The notes: generated by a model from the letters alone, not told the origin. DNA of 64,000 nt from Streptomyces sp. Ag109_O5-10 (GCF_900105755.1 NZ_FNTQ01000001.1:1860001-1924000), one strand, 5' to 3'; counted from the stretch's first letter, positions 1 through 8,261 are shown. Translations and numbers: made by a program.

Positions 1-2
1 TG

Positions 3-449
3 CTCGGCTCCGCCGACCGGGCCCGCTGGAGCAGCCAGGGCTGGTGGTGGTGGCCCGCGGTCATCGCCGCCCTCGTCCTCACCGCCCTGCTCGCCCTGTG
101 GTGGCTGCTCGCCCAGCTGAGCCGACGTCGCCCCGGCTCACTGCCCGTCGGCGGCACACCCCCGCAGGAGGGCGTCGAACTGCGCGACCGGGCACTCAGC
201 GAAGCGATCGCGAACGAAGCCGGTGCCCTGCCAGGGGTAGGCCATGCGGCCGTACTCATCACCGGCCGACCGGGCCGCCACCGCACCCGCATCGAGCTCA
301 CCCTCACTCCCGAGGGCACGCCCGGCGCCACTCTCGGTGCCCTGTGTGAAGGCCCGCTCCGCACCGCCCGGCGGTCCACCGGCCTTGCTGACATGCCCAC
401 CGAGGTCCGCCTGCAGGTCGCCCGCCACAAACCACACCGGGTGGAGTAG
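3..449 (+). CDS. amaP: AmaP-like alkaline shock response membrane anchor (5' partial)
   Basis: The frame is open from the window edge to TAG at 447-449, so the start lies outside. Near the visible N-terminus is a tryptophan-rich membrane segment (WWWWPAVIAALVLTALLALW), followed by a basic stop-transfer stretch (RRRP) and a cytoplasmic domain of about 100 residues. This layout matches the Streptomyces AmaP family, whose members anchor Asp23/Gls24 envelope-stress proteins at the membrane. The partner asp23-like genes would be expected just upstream, out of view. The assignment rests on remembered family resemblance and on the membrane segment; the cytoplasmic part has no catalytic motif. Only about 148 residues are visible. 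Confidence 0.7.
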   Translation, partial: LGSADRARWSSQGWWWWPAVIAALVLTALLALWWLLAQLSRRRPGSLPVGGTPPQEGVELRDRALSEAIANEAGALPGVGHAAVLITGRPGRHRTRIELTLTPEGTPGATLGALCEGPLRTARRSTGLADMPTEVRLQVARHKPHRVE

Positions 450-533
450 AAGGGATCGACCATTGCCACCTCAACGCGCTTTCAGTCCCTCGTAGTTCGC
501 AGGGACTCAGCACTACTCCCCAAAGGAGAGATC

Positions 534-689
534 ATGATCATCCTGGGCATCATTCTGCTCGTCGTCGGCTTCCTCGCCGGGATATCCATCCTGTGGACCA
601 TCGGAATCATCCTGCTGGTCGTCGGAGCCATCCTGTGGATCCTCGGCGCGATGGGACACGCCGTCGCCGGTCGACGCCACTACTGGTAG
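534..689 (+). CDS. DUF6131 family mini-membrane protein
   Basis: A 51-residue protein made of two hydrophobic helices joined by a Trp-containing turn (GISILWTIGIILLVVGAILW) and ending in a basic tail, GRRHYW. A good ribosome binding site (AAAGGAG, 521-527) lies 6 nt before ATG 534. The size, the two-helix pattern and the RRHYW end match the DUF6131 family, which is common in Streptomyces and often sits beside stress genes. It starts 84 nt after the AmaP-like gene on the same strand and may be cotranscribed. Function is unknown; a membrane-stress role is only inferred from the neighbour. Confidence 0.75.
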   Translation: MIILGIILLVVGFLAGISILWTIGIILLVVGAILWILGAMGHAVAGRRHYW

Positions 690-993
690 TCGGGATCCTG
701 CCCCGCAGGCAGTGAGCCGGGCCGCGGGCAGGGCGGCAGACGGCGCGGACCCCTCAAAACGTTCGCGGCGCCGGAGAGGTCGATCCGGCAGAGGTCGCCG
801 CCGGTGCCGACCAGCCGCCGCGGCTCGGACGCGGCGCGCACGAGCGCACGGCCGACTCGATGGGAGTCGGTGGACCGGCCCCCACGATCCGGGCGGAAGT
901 TCCCCACCGCGTCGGCCCGTGAGTCTCCGTCGGGAGTTCGTATGCACAGCGCCTTCGTGAAGATCCGCCAGAACGTCCCCCCGGGCCACGGCG
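690..993 (+). other. intergenic, no gene seen
   Basis: Short overlapping frames on both strands lack ribosome binding sites or recognisable motifs. The stretch probably carries the promoter of the SpoIIE-type phosphatase gene that starts at 994, but no clear promoter could be assigned. Confidence 0.5.
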
Positions 994-2235
994 ATGGCGG
1001 GCGGTGAGCGGCAAGGACCCGCGGAAGGCTCCACCCGGTCGGAGTGCTTCGGGGAGGAGTTTCTGGGAGTCCTGCTGGACCAGGGGCACGAGTTGCCGCC
1101 GCACCAGCTCGGTCCGCTCGTCGCACGGCAGATCGGCAGGCTCGACGGCCGCGAGACCTCTATCTTCCTGCAGTACTACGGCCAGGTGCGGCTCGTCCCC
1201 CTGCCGGGTGACGGGCTGGCGGCCGGGGAACCGCAGCCGATCGGCGGCTCCGACGCCGGACGCGCCTTCCGGGAAGCTCGTCCCGTCGAGGTTTCGCAGG
1301 CCGACGGTGTGCGGGTCTATCTGCCCCTGCTGGACGGTGGCGACCAGGTGGGCGTCATGGCCGTCACCCTGGACCGTCTCCAGGACGACGAGCGACGGCT
1401 GCTGCGCAGGCTCGCCTCACTCGTGGCCGACACGCTGGTGACCAAGCACGGTTACACCGATCTGTTCTTCCGGCTGCGCCGCAGAGAACCGATGAGTGTG
1501 GCGGCGGAGATCCAGTGGTCGCTGCTGCCACCGCTGGCGATGTCCACGCCCCGGGTCGAGCTGGCCGGGATGCTGGAACCCGCCTACGACGTGGCCGGCG
1601 ACAGCTTCGACTACGCCCTCAACGGCGATGTCCTGCATGTGGCCATCGTCGACGCGATGGGCCACGGACTGGACGCCGCCACGATGGCCACGGTGGTCAT
1701 CAGAGCGTACCGGCACGCCCGGCGCATCAGCGTCGGCCTGTCGGAGATCTATGCGTTCATGGACCGGGCCGTCGCCGAGCAGTTCGGCCCCGACCACTTC
1801 GCGACCGCTCAGATGATGCGGCTCAACACGGCCACGGGGAGGCTCCAGTGGGTCAACGCCGGACATCCCGCTCCTGTGCTGATCGGTGGACACCGTGTCG
1901 TACGACGGCTGGAGGGCCCGACGACGCTGCCCGTCGGTTTCGGCGGTCACGAGCCCCGGATCAGTGAAGTGGCTCTCATGCCCGGCGACCGGATCCTGTG
2001 CTTCACCGACGGACTGACAGAGGAGCACGATGTCGGCGGTGAGGAATTCGGTGAGGAGCAGCTCATCGGGTGGGTGAACCGCCTCGAGCCCGCGGCGCAG
2101 CAGATCCGGACGGTGGCGCGCTCCCTCTCCCACACGCTGCAACGGGCGCGGGGCGGGATCACGACGGACGATGCGACGCTCCTGCTGATCGAATGGCGCG
2201 GGAGCGCCACCGACGACCTCGCCCTCCTGGAGTGA
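994..2235 (+). CDS. SpoIIE-type PP2C phosphatase with GAF-like N-terminus
   Basis: A 413-residue predicted Ser/Thr phosphatase. The N-terminal ~150 residues look GAF-like (sensor region ending KHGYTDLFF). A SpoIIE/PP2C domain follows at about 165-405 with intact metal-site motifs: GDSFDY, VDAMGHG, NAGHPAPVL, CFTDGLTE and TDDATLLLI. In this family such enzymes dephosphorylate STAS anti-anti-sigma factors and so release sigma factors or other targets. No membrane segment is visible, so it should be cytosolic. The start is the first ATG of the frame; its ribosome binding site is weak. It precedes the DUF5994 cluster, and frameshifted or intact STAS genes elsewhere in the window are possible substrates (inference). 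Confidence 0.85.
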   Translation: MAGGERQGPAEGSTRSECFGEEFLGVLLDQGHELPPHQLGPLVARQIGRLDGRETSIFLQYYGQVRLVPLPGDGLAAGEPQPIGGSDAGRAFREARPVEVSQADGVRVYLPLLDGGDQVGVMAVTLDRLQDDERRLLRRLASLVADTLVTKHGYTDLFFRLRRREPMSVAAEIQWSLLPPLAMSTPRVELAGMLEPAYDVAGDSFDYALNGDVLHVAIVDAMGHGLDAATMATVVIRAYRHARRISVGLSEIYAFMDRAVAEQFGPDHFATAQMMRLNTATGRLQWVNAGHPAPVLIGGHRVVRRLEGPTTLPVGFGGHEPRISEVALMPGDRILCFTDGLTEEHDVGGEEFGEEQLIGWVNRLEPAAQQIRTVARSLSHTLQRARGGITTDDATLLLIEWRGSATDDLALLE

Positions 2236-2296
2236 GCCGGCCTCCCACCCCCAGGGAAAGGCCGACAGCACGCAGCCTTTCCCCACCGCCGATCTC

Positions 2297-2902
2297 TCAC
2301 ACTCCTGCTGCCGCGGTGGGCACGTGACGGGTGACCGGCCCGTCAGGAGTACGTGAGGCGGGGTGGGGGGCGTCGTGTCCGCCTTCGGAGTCCCAGACCG
2401 CCTCCCGGAGCGAGTCCGAGTCGGCCGCTGCCTCTGCCGCGGCCCGGAGACGTTCGGCCTCACGGATCAGGCCGCTCGGCGGGAGGCTCCGTGACGGGTC
2501 GGTGGCCGTGGCCATGAGCCGGGCCGCGGTTGCCGGCCCTGTCTCCGGTGGGACCACCAGCAGGCTCCAGCAGCCGAACGTATAGGACAGCAGCAACAGC
2601 TTGTGCGGGTCCTGCCCGGAGTTGGACCAGCCGACGCGCACCATGTGGCCGTGCGCGGGCACTTCTCCCGGGATGACTGGCCAGAACGTGCGGCTCACCG
2701 CTATCCGGGTAATCCGCCCCCACAGCGGGTCGAGACATTCGACGAGCGCCGGGAGCTGCTCCGTCAGGTTGCGCGAACGGGGCCACCAGACACCGTCGAT
2801 CAGGGCCGGAGGGGCACCGGCCGGCGCCAGCGTGAGTCGGAGCGGTGACGAAGAAGGGGCCCGGTCTCCGACTGCGGGTGTGAACGGAATGGTCGCGGTC
2901 AT
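2297..2902 (-). CDS. DUF5994 family protein (copy A)
   Basis: A 201-residue soluble protein of the DUF5994 family. The hallmark blocks are present: IDGVWWPRSRNL near residue 36, ELP-like QLPAL, DPLWGRITRIAV, FWPVIP, DPHKLLLLSY and LLVVPPET, then an alanine-rich helix (AARLMATA). Its closest relative in the window is copy B, which points away from it; the two form an inverted pair with near-identical upstream DNA. The conserved leader element lies 109-115 nt before the start. The biochemical role of the family is not known to me. The C-terminal 60 residues are low-complexity and differ from the other copies. Confidence 0.85.
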   Translation of the reverse strand: MTATIPFTPAVGDRAPSSSPLRLTLAPAGAPPALIDGVWWPRSRNLTEQLPALVECLDPLWGRITRIAVSRTFWPVIPGEVPAHGHMVRVGWSNSGQDPHKLLLLSYTFGCWSLLVVPPETGPATAARLMATATDPSRSLPPSGLIREAERLRAAAEAAADSDSLREAVWDSEGGHDAPHPASRTPDGPVTRHVPTAAAGV

Positions 2903-2950
2903 GGCGCGGACCCAACCCCGGGCCGGTCACGGCCGGCCCGGTTGTCATGA

Positions 2951-3017
2951 ATCGCCGAGAACGACCCGGCGTGGAAGCCGGTGCACGAGATGCTCTCGGT
3001 AATCACCAGGATACTCC
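2951..3017 (-). promoter_or_regulatory. conserved leader element upstream of DUF5994 copy A
   Basis: Read on the minus strand, it begins GGAGTAT and contains ACCGAGAGC, CACCGGCTTCCACGCCGG and GTTCTCGGCGA. Its last 32 bases match those upstream of copy B at 31 of 32 positions in inverted orientation. The start codon of copy A lies 109 nt downstream of the GGAGTAT block. Confidence 0.7.
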
Positions 3018-3250
3018 TCGCCGATGCCCGGCGGACCGGCGGGGAGCGACAGGGAGCGACGGGCTGAACGGAACACGAGGAACAGCTCCCACGTAAGACA
3101 GCCAAGGAGTGCCGGGCCAGGGGCATGCGGGCGTCGGGCGCGAGACCGGTCCGGGTGCCGGCATACGAAGGGCCCCTCGGCCCACTGCCGCCGGTACCGA
3201 CAGCCGTTTCCGGAATGCGGCGGCGCCTCCACAACCGCCCCGGCGTGTGC

Positions 3251-3318
3251 GGAGTACCGTGGACAGCACCGAGGGCATTTCGCACACCGGCTTCCACGCC
3301 GGGTCGTCCTCGGCGAGA
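3251..3318 (+). promoter_or_regulatory. conserved leader element upstream of DUF5994 copy B
   Basis: It begins GGAGTACCGTGGACAGCACC, followed by GAGGGCATTTCGCACACCGG and then TTCCACGCCGGGTCGTCC. The same ordered blocks occur before copies A, D and F and before the GNAT-like gene at 12839. The start codon follows 110 nt after the GGAGTAC block. CCGGC-TTCCAC-GCCGG could form a small hairpin. Confidence 0.7.
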
Positions 3319-3366
3319 GACGAAACCCGGGTCGCCGCTGAGGCGGCCCGGAGACGGGTCCGCATC

Positions 3367-3948
3367 ATGTCGGCGACCTTGCACCAACCCCTGCCACACC
3401 ATGAGCCCGTCGCAGCCCCGGCCGCGCGTCTCGCGCTGAAGACCGACGGCCCGTCGCGCGGCCTCCTCGACGGTGCCTGGTGGCCCCGCTCCCGGGATCT
3501 GCTGAGCGAGCTGCCCGCACTGACCGATGTGCTGGACCCTCTGTGGGGCCGCATCACCCGCATCGCCGTCAACCCCAAGTACTGGCCGGTCATCCCGCAC
3601 GAGATCGCCGTGGGCGGTCATGTCGTCAAGGTCGGATGGTTCACCCCGGAGATCGACCCGCACAAGCTGCTGCTGCTCTCCTACGGCTCCGGCCGCTGGG
3701 ATCTGCTGGTCATCCCACCCGAGACGGAGACGAAGTCGGCGGCCCGCCTGATGGCGGCCTCGTCCGACTACGACGGCCCACCGCTGACCGCAAGCGCTCT
3801 CATGGCCGCGGACGAGACCCGGCACGCCGTCTCCACCGCCGACCGGCCACTCGAACCGGACGAGGCAGGGAAGTACGAGGACGGCCCCGCCTCAGCGGCC
3901 GTTCCGACACGGACCGATCGCGCCAGTCGCCTGGTCATCGGCATGTGA
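3367..3948 (+). CDS. DUF5994 family protein (copy B)
   Basis: A 193-residue DUF5994 protein starting MSATLHQPLP. The frame is open further upstream, but ATG 3367 is preferred because the family domain begins soon after it and the conserved leader element sits at the usual distance. Family blocks: LDGAWWPRSRDL, SELPAL, LDPLWGRITRIAVN, YWPVIP, DPHKLLLLSYGSGRWDLLV, PPETE and AARLMAA. It is close in sequence to copy A and lies divergent to it. Its stop codon lies inside a perfect 28-bp tandem duplication. A slipin gene follows 136 nt later on the same strand. Function unknown. Confidence 0.85.
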   Translation: MSATLHQPLPHHEPVAAPAARLALKTDGPSRGLLDGAWWPRSRDLLSELPALTDVLDPLWGRITRIAVNPKYWPVIPHEIAVGGHVVKVGWFTPEIDPHKLLLLSYGSGRWDLLVIPPETETKSAARLMAASSDYDGPPLTASALMAADETRHAVSTADRPLEPDEAGKYEDGPASAAVPTRTDRASRLVIGM

Positions 3949-3977
3949 GGCCAGTCGCCTGGTCATCGGCATGTGAG
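3922..3977 (+). repeat. perfect 28-bp tandem duplication over a stop codon
   Basis: Two identical 28-bp units (3922-3949 and 3950-3977) lie head to tail. The unit starts GCCAGTCGCCTGG and ends GGCATGTGAG. The first copy includes the TGA stop of the DUF5994 copy B gene, so the duplication extends only into the 3' untranslated region. The perfect identity suggests a recent replication-slippage event. Confidence 0.95.
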
Positions 3978-4084
3978 ATGGCCGCCACAACCGGTGCCTT
4001 CCCGGGTTTCGGACCTGCCTCACGAACCGGCGCAGGCACATGCAGGGGCCTCGACCGGCGGATCCTCGTCCCGAGGAGCAGCAC

Positions 4085-4948
4085 ATGCAAGCCCTGATCG
4101 TTCTCATCGTCGTGATCGGCCTCCTGGCCGTCCTGGCCCTCGCCCTGTCCGTGAAGGTCGTCAAGCAGTACGAGAAGGGAGTGCTGTTCCGCTTCGGCCG
4201 ACTCGTCGGAACACGCTCCCCGGGGCTGCGGTTCATCATCCCGTTCGTCGACGCCCTGCACCGAGTGTCGCTGCGGGTCGTCACCATGCCGATCCAGTCC
4301 CAGGGCATCATCACCAGGGACAACGTGAGCGTGGACGTGTCGGCGGTCGCCTACTTCCGGGTCGTCGACGCCGTGAAGTCGGTCGTCGCCGTGGAGAACG
4401 TCAGCGCGGCGATCAACCAGATCGCCCAGACCACCCTGCGGAAGGTCGTCGGCCGGCACACGCTCGACGAGACGCTGTCGGAGACGGACCGTATCAACCT
4501 GGACATCCGCCAGATTCTCGACGTCACCACCGTCGACTGGGGTGTGCAGGTCACGCTGGTCGAGCTCAAGGACATCCAGCTGCCCGACACCATGAAGCGC
4601 GCCATGGCCCGCCAGGCCGAGGCCGAGCGGGAGAAGCGAGCGAAGATCATCAACGCGGAGGGCGAGTCCCTGGCCGCAGCCGCGCTCGGCGACGCCTCGG
4701 ACACCATGATGGCCCACCCCCTTGCGCTTCAACTGCGCAATCTCCAGAGCCTGGTGGAGATCGGTGTCGACCAGAACACCACCGTCGTCTTCCCGGCCCC
4801 CCTCATGAGCACGATCGGCGAGCTCGGCTCCTTCCTCGCCCGGGAAACCGCTGCCGCCGCACCCGCCACGGCAGCGCCACCGGCCGGCACCGGCCGCACC
4901 GACAAGTCCCTCAGCCCGGCAGGCAGCGCGCCCGGCACCGCGGCGTGA
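4085..4948 (+). CDS. slipin / SPFH-domain membrane protein
   Basis: A 287-residue stomatin-like protein. One N-terminal membrane helix (residues ~3-22) is followed by an SPFH/band-7 domain with typical blocks: KGVLFRFGRL, PGLRFIIPFVD, VSVDVSAVAYFRVVD and the helical REKRAKIINAEGE region. The tail is alanine/proline-rich. In this family the protein oligomerises at the membrane and organises lipid microdomains or proteases. ATG 4085 is preferred over 4040 because GAGGAGCAGC precedes it and the helix follows directly. No NfeD partner gene is adjacent. It lies between DUF5994 copy B and the GNAT-AAA+ gene. Confidence 0.9.
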   Translation: MQALIVLIVVIGLLAVLALALSVKVVKQYEKGVLFRFGRLVGTRSPGLRFIIPFVDALHRVSLRVVTMPIQSQGIITRDNVSVDVSAVAYFRVVDAVKSVVAVENVSAAINQIAQTTLRKVVGRHTLDETLSETDRINLDIRQILDVTTVDWGVQVTLVELKDIQLPDTMKRAMARQAEAEREKRAKIINAEGESLAAAALGDASDTMMAHPLALQLRNLQSLVEIGVDQNTTVVFPAPLMSTIGELGSFLARETAAAAPATAAPPAGTGRTDKSLSPAGSAPGTAA

Positions 4949-5068
4949 AGCCGGACCACGGCCCGAGCGATCCGTGGCACCAGGGAGGATTCGTGACCGT
5001 CGCCTGTCGCGCGCGTCCTCCGGGCACCGGCTGATGATGGGGGTACGGCCGAACACGCGGAGCTGATC

Positions 5069-6337
5069 ATGACGGGTTGGCGGGTCAGGGACTACACCCA
5101 GGACGATCTCGAAGCGGTGATCCGTGTCGACATGCAGAGCGGCACGACCGAGGAGCCGCCGCTGTTCCCGCTCTCGGACGCCGTGACGGCCCTCCAGACC
5201 CGCCACCCGGCCGTGGTGGCCACGGCCGACGACGTGCTGATCGGCGCCGCGGTGAGCAGGGTGGAGGGCGAACGGGCATGGATCCTGCGCATCTGCATGG
5301 CGCCCGGCTGGCGGCAGCGCGGGCTGGGCAGTGCCCTGATCACCGCCCTTGAGCAACGGCTCTTCGCCGCCGGCGTCCGCGCGGTGCACGCCGCCCTGCC
5401 CCAGGGCGAGACCGGTGCCACCGCCCTGCGCAACTGCGACTTCGGCGCCCGCCCCGGGCTGGTCTTCTTCGAGAAACGCGGACCGGTGACCCCGCAGTCG
5501 GCCGGCACGCTGTCCTCGCTCGGAGCGGAGCTGCCGCCAGGGGGGCTCTGGCAGAAAGTCGCGGGCATGCAACGGGAGAAGCAGCTCATCGAGCGGCGCC
5601 TGGTCCTGCCGCTGGCCCGTCCCGAACTGGCCGCGCAGCACGGAGTGGAACTGCCGCGGGCGGTGATGCTGTTCGGCCCGCCCGGGACCGGCAAGAGCAC
5701 GTTCGCGCACGCGATCGCCAGCCGCCTGGGATGGCCCTTCCTCGAACTGTTCCCCGCCCGTCTGGCCGCCGAGTACGGCCTGGCGACCGGGCTGAACCGG
5801 CGCTTCGACGAGATCGCCCGCCTCGACCACGTCCTCGTCTTCATCGACGAGGTCGAGGAGGTCGCCGGCGAACGCGGCGGCGCGGACGCGACCGCTGTCG
5901 GCGTCGTCAACGAACTGCTCAAGGCGATCGTCCGGTTCCGAAGCCAGGACGGACGGCTGCTCGTCTGCGCCACGAACAACGTGACCACGCTCGACTCCGC
6001 GTTCCTGCGGCACGGCCGCTTTGACTACGTGCTGCCGATCGGCCCTCCCGACCGCACCGCCAGGACCGCGCTGTGGGACAGCTACCTGGCCCGAGCGGGC
6101 GCACGGGCCGACAGCGCGGTACTCGCGTCCGCCAGCGAGGGGTTCACCCCCGCCGACATCGCCCACGCGGCGCGCACCGTCTCCCAGGCCCAGTTCGAGC
6201 GCACCTTCGACACCGGAACCCGGACCACCCCCACCACCGACGACTACCTGGACACGATCCGCGACACCAAGCCCACGGTCAGCGCCGCCATGGCCCGGGA
6301 ATTCGCCCAGCAGACGGAGGAGTTCGCCCGCATCTAG
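5069..6337 (+). CDS. GNAT acetyltransferase-AAA+ ATPase fusion
   Basis: A 422-residue two-domain protein. Residues 1-135 form a GNAT domain with the acetyl-CoA motif RQRGLGSAL (82-90). Residues ~155-400 form an AAA+ domain: Walker A GPPGTGKS (203-210), Walker B VLVFIDEVEE (D260/E261), sensor-1 ATNN (301-304) and arginine-finger-like RHGRFD (314-319). The AAA+ half resembles FtsH/ClpX-type single-domain ATPases that remodel one protein. The frame is uninterrupted, so the fusion is real in this DNA. A GGGGGTAC block just upstream (about 5038) could be part of a stress promoter. The substrate is unknown; acetylation coupled to unfolding is only inference. Confidence 0.85.
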   Translation: MTGWRVRDYTQDDLEAVIRVDMQSGTTEEPPLFPLSDAVTALQTRHPAVVATADDVLIGAAVSRVEGERAWILRICMAPGWRQRGLGSALITALEQRLFAAGVRAVHAALPQGETGATALRNCDFGARPGLVFFEKRGPVTPQSAGTLSSLGAELPPGGLWQKVAGMQREKQLIERRLVLPLARPELAAQHGVELPRAVMLFGPPGTGKSTFAHAIASRLGWPFLELFPARLAAEYGLATGLNRRFDEIARLDHVLVFIDEVEEVAGERGGADATAVGVVNELLKAIVRFRSQDGRLLVCATNNVTTLDSAFLRHGRFDYVLPIGPPDRTARTALWDSYLARAGARADSAVLASASEGFTPADIAHAARTVSQAQFERTFDTGTRTTPTTDDYLDTIRDTKPTVSAAMAREFAQQTEEFARI

Positions 6338-6375
6338 CGTCCAGGCCGATGGGGAGTCGATCTGCGACGGACGTG

Positions 6376-6864
6376 TCAGGCCGGCGTAGGTGGCGTGTCG
6401 CTGCCCGTTTCGATGAGGATCTGCCTGGCCTCGATGACGTTTTCGGCCCGTACGGCCCTGGCCATCGCGGCGCGTGCCGCATCGGGCGACGTGTCCGGAG
6501 GGACCAGCAACAGAGAGAAAAGGTCCCCTTCGCCTCGGGTGATGAGGACGGTGTCGTCACCGACCGGGAAGGAATCGATGTGCACGACTCGGCCGTCGAC
6601 CACCACCCGGGTTGGCAGTCCGTCCCAGGCACTGCCGTCCAGACCGACCCGGGTGACAGGCCCGAGATGCTCGGTCAACGCGGAGATCAGCGAGGGAAGC
6701 TCGGCACCGATGTCCCGGGACCGCGGCCACCATGCGCCGTCCAGGATTCCCTCGCGTGCGTGTGTCGTCTCCAGCCGCAGCAGGGCCGTCCCGGGGTGCA
6801 CCGACCGGTGGACGGCGTCCGGCAGGAGCCTGGGGAGGTGGTCGGGGGTGTCTGAGTCGGCCAT
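6376..6864 (-). CDS. DUF5994 family protein (copy C)
   Basis: A 162-residue DUF5994 protein. The family blocks are ILDGAWWPRSRDI, AELPSL, LGPVTRVGLDGSAW, VVHIDSF and LLLVPPDT, followed by an alanine-rich helix. The central DPHKLLLLSY block of copies A and B is missing and replaced by DDTVLITRGEGDLFSLLL, so this is a divergent member. A partial leader-like block (GGAGTACGGTG on the minus strand, plus-strand 6932-6942) lies about 72 nt upstream, closer than in the other copies. It converges with the GNAT-AAA+ gene, with 38 nt between the stop codons. Function unknown. Confidence 0.8.
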   Translation of the reverse strand: MADSDTPDHLPRLLPDAVHRSVHPGTALLRLETTHAREGILDGAWWPRSRDIGAELPSLISALTEHLGPVTRVGLDGSAWDGLPTRVVVDGRVVHIDSFPVGDDTVLITRGEGDLFSLLLVPPDTSPDAARAAMARAVRAENVIEARQILIETGSDTPPTPA

Positions 6865-6996
6865 GGTGTCCGCCCGTCCGTAGAAAAGCGTGCGACGCAG
6901 AGCGTGCGACCGCGATACGACCCTGCCACCTCACCGTACTCCGCACGACGCTCGCGCGAGCGCCTCGCCACAGGGCGCGGTTGCGGAAACAGGCAA

Positions 6997-7024
6997 CGGC
7001 TCCGGCGTATACCCGCCGGAGCCG
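6997..7024 (-). terminator. GC-rich hairpin after the copy D/winged-helix operon
   Basis: CGGCTCCGGC and GCCGGAGCCG form a perfect 10-bp inverted repeat (11 bp with the next G-C pair) around a short TATACC-containing loop. On the minus strand a T-rich run (TTGCCTGTTT) follows. It lies about 125 nt beyond the stop of the winged-helix gene. Confidence 0.55.
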
Positions 7025-7147
7025 CCCTTCCGGGTCATCGCACGTGAGCGTGCTCCGACCCGCTTTCCAGGTTACGTCAAAGGGATTAATCCGCCATAAG
7101 CAATCCTTGCGAGGGTTCACTTCGGTCCGAGAAGCCGACGCGGCGGC

Positions 7148-7675
7148 TCAGCCACGCCCTTCCTCTTCCGTCTCCATCTGCCGGATCCCCTGGTGCGTCA
7201 GCGTGATCATCGCGGGCGTGTTGCCCCTCTCCCAGTCCACGACGACCCAGCCTTCACCTGCCAGGTACATACAGGCAGCGGCCATGTCCTGCTCAGGGAT
7301 ACCGAGGTCCGTGCGGAGCTTCGCCCCATCGACGCCCAGGAGGCGATTGCCCTCGGCGGCTTGGTAGAGAGCCTGCATGATCCTCTCGCGATACGTCTTC
7401 CGGTCTCGCAATATCGCCATCACGCGCCTTCCTCTACTGCCCACCGTCGGGCCGAAGTCGATGTCATCCGCGGTCGCCGTCGCGGTGGGGCGCGTCGGAA
7501 CGGTCGCGTCCACCGCCGACCGACGGTGCCTCCCGGGCCGACGCCCGATCCCCGGCAGAACATCGCTGTAGTGGAAGGCAGCGATCCGTTCGGCGTGCTG
7601 GCCGTTGAGCCGGCGGATCAGAACGACTCCGACGGCGATCAGAAGGAGCAGCGCGGCCGCGGCGATGACCGTCAT
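7148..7675 (-). CDS. membrane-anchored winged-helix-like protein
   Basis: A 175-residue protein with one N-terminal membrane helix (TVIAAAALLLLIAVGVVLI), a basic linker, and a C-terminal ~85-residue winged-helix-like domain (RERIMQALYQAAEGNR, ELR-type LRTDLGIPE, AAACMYLAGEGWVVVDW). The C-terminal domain is clearly paralogous to the free-standing 90-residue protein at 11927-12199. A strong ribosome binding site (GGAGGTGAGAGG) precedes the ATG. It begins 7 nt after the stop of DUF5994 copy D, so the two are almost certainly one operon. A membrane-tethered winged helix could bind DNA or a protein partner; neither is proven. Confidence 0.75.
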   Translation of the reverse strand: MTVIAAAALLLLIAVGVVLIRRLNGQHAERIAAFHYSDVLPGIGRRPGRHRRSAVDATVPTRPTATATADDIDFGPTVGSRGRRVMAILRDRKTYRERIMQALYQAAEGNRLLGVDGAKLRTDLGIPEQDMAAACMYLAGEGWVVVDWERGNTPAMITLTHQGIRQMETEEEGRG

Positions 7676-7682
7676 GGTCCTC

Positions 7683-8219
7683 TCACCTCCGTCGAACGGT
7701 GGGCGAAGGGCCTGCCGATCCGATATACCGGGGCAGGCCGACGGCCCGACCGGCTCCGCCGTCGGTCTCCCAAGCTTCTTCCCTGATCCGGGCGTCGGTC
7801 CTGTCTGCTGCTTCCTCCCGTGCCGGGGCCTCGGTGCCGTCGCCCGCCATCAGCTGCGCGGCTGCCTCCGCACGGGTTTCCGGCGGAATCACCAGCACGT
7901 CTCGGCGACCGTCGGGTAGGGAGAGAGTCAGTCTGTGCGGATCCTGGGTCTCGGTGGACCAGCCCACCTGCACGGTACGCCCGGCGACGGACACCCAGTG
8001 CGGGATGACGGGCCAGTAGGCCGGGTGCACGGTGACGCCTGTGATGCGGCCCCACTGTTCGACCAGCGCGGCCGTCAGGGTGGGCAGCTCACGGGTGAGG
8101 GCACGGGAACGCGGCCACCACATGCCGTCCAGCCCGCCCGGTGCGGGCGTCAGGGACAGCCGGGCCGGCCGCGGCGGCGCGCGCCTGCTCGATGTCGTAC
8201 GGTCAATGGTCACAGGCAT
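7683..8219 (-). CDS. DUF5994 family protein (copy D)
   Basis: A 178-residue DUF5994 protein starting MPVTIDRTTS. The frame is open to 8390, but ATG 8219 is chosen because the upstream part reads as non-coding and the conserved leader lies 107 nt before it. Family blocks: LDGMWWPRSRAL, RELPTL, VEQWGRITGVTVH, YWPVIPHW, DPHRLTLSL, DVLVIPPET and AAAQLMA. It is followed 7 nt later by the membrane-anchored winged-helix gene, so the pair looks like a functional unit. The DPHRL-TLSLPDGRRD block shows it is closer to copies A and B than to C, E and F. Function unknown. Confidence 0.85.
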   Translation of the reverse strand: MPVTIDRTTSSRRAPPRPARLSLTPAPGGLDGMWWPRSRALTRELPTLTAALVEQWGRITGVTVHPAYWPVIPHWVSVAGRTVQVGWSTETQDPHRLTLSLPDGRRDVLVIPPETRAEAAAQLMAGDGTEAPAREEAADRTDARIREEAWETDGGAGRAVGLPRYIGSAGPSPTVRRR

Positions 8220-8261
8220 GGCGCGCACCTGTCCCCGGGCTTGTGGGTGCGGCCCGGCATT

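Noticed and set aside
3935..6166. A 743-codon minus-strand open frame under the slipin and GNAT-AAA+ genes.
   Set aside because: The opposite strand encodes clear SPFH and GNAT-AAA+ proteins; the minus frame has only high-GC composition.
6997..7024. The hairpin as a riboswitch or attenuator.
   Set aside because: It follows, and does not precede, the winged-helix operon, and no conserved ligand-binding core is visible; terminator is simpler.
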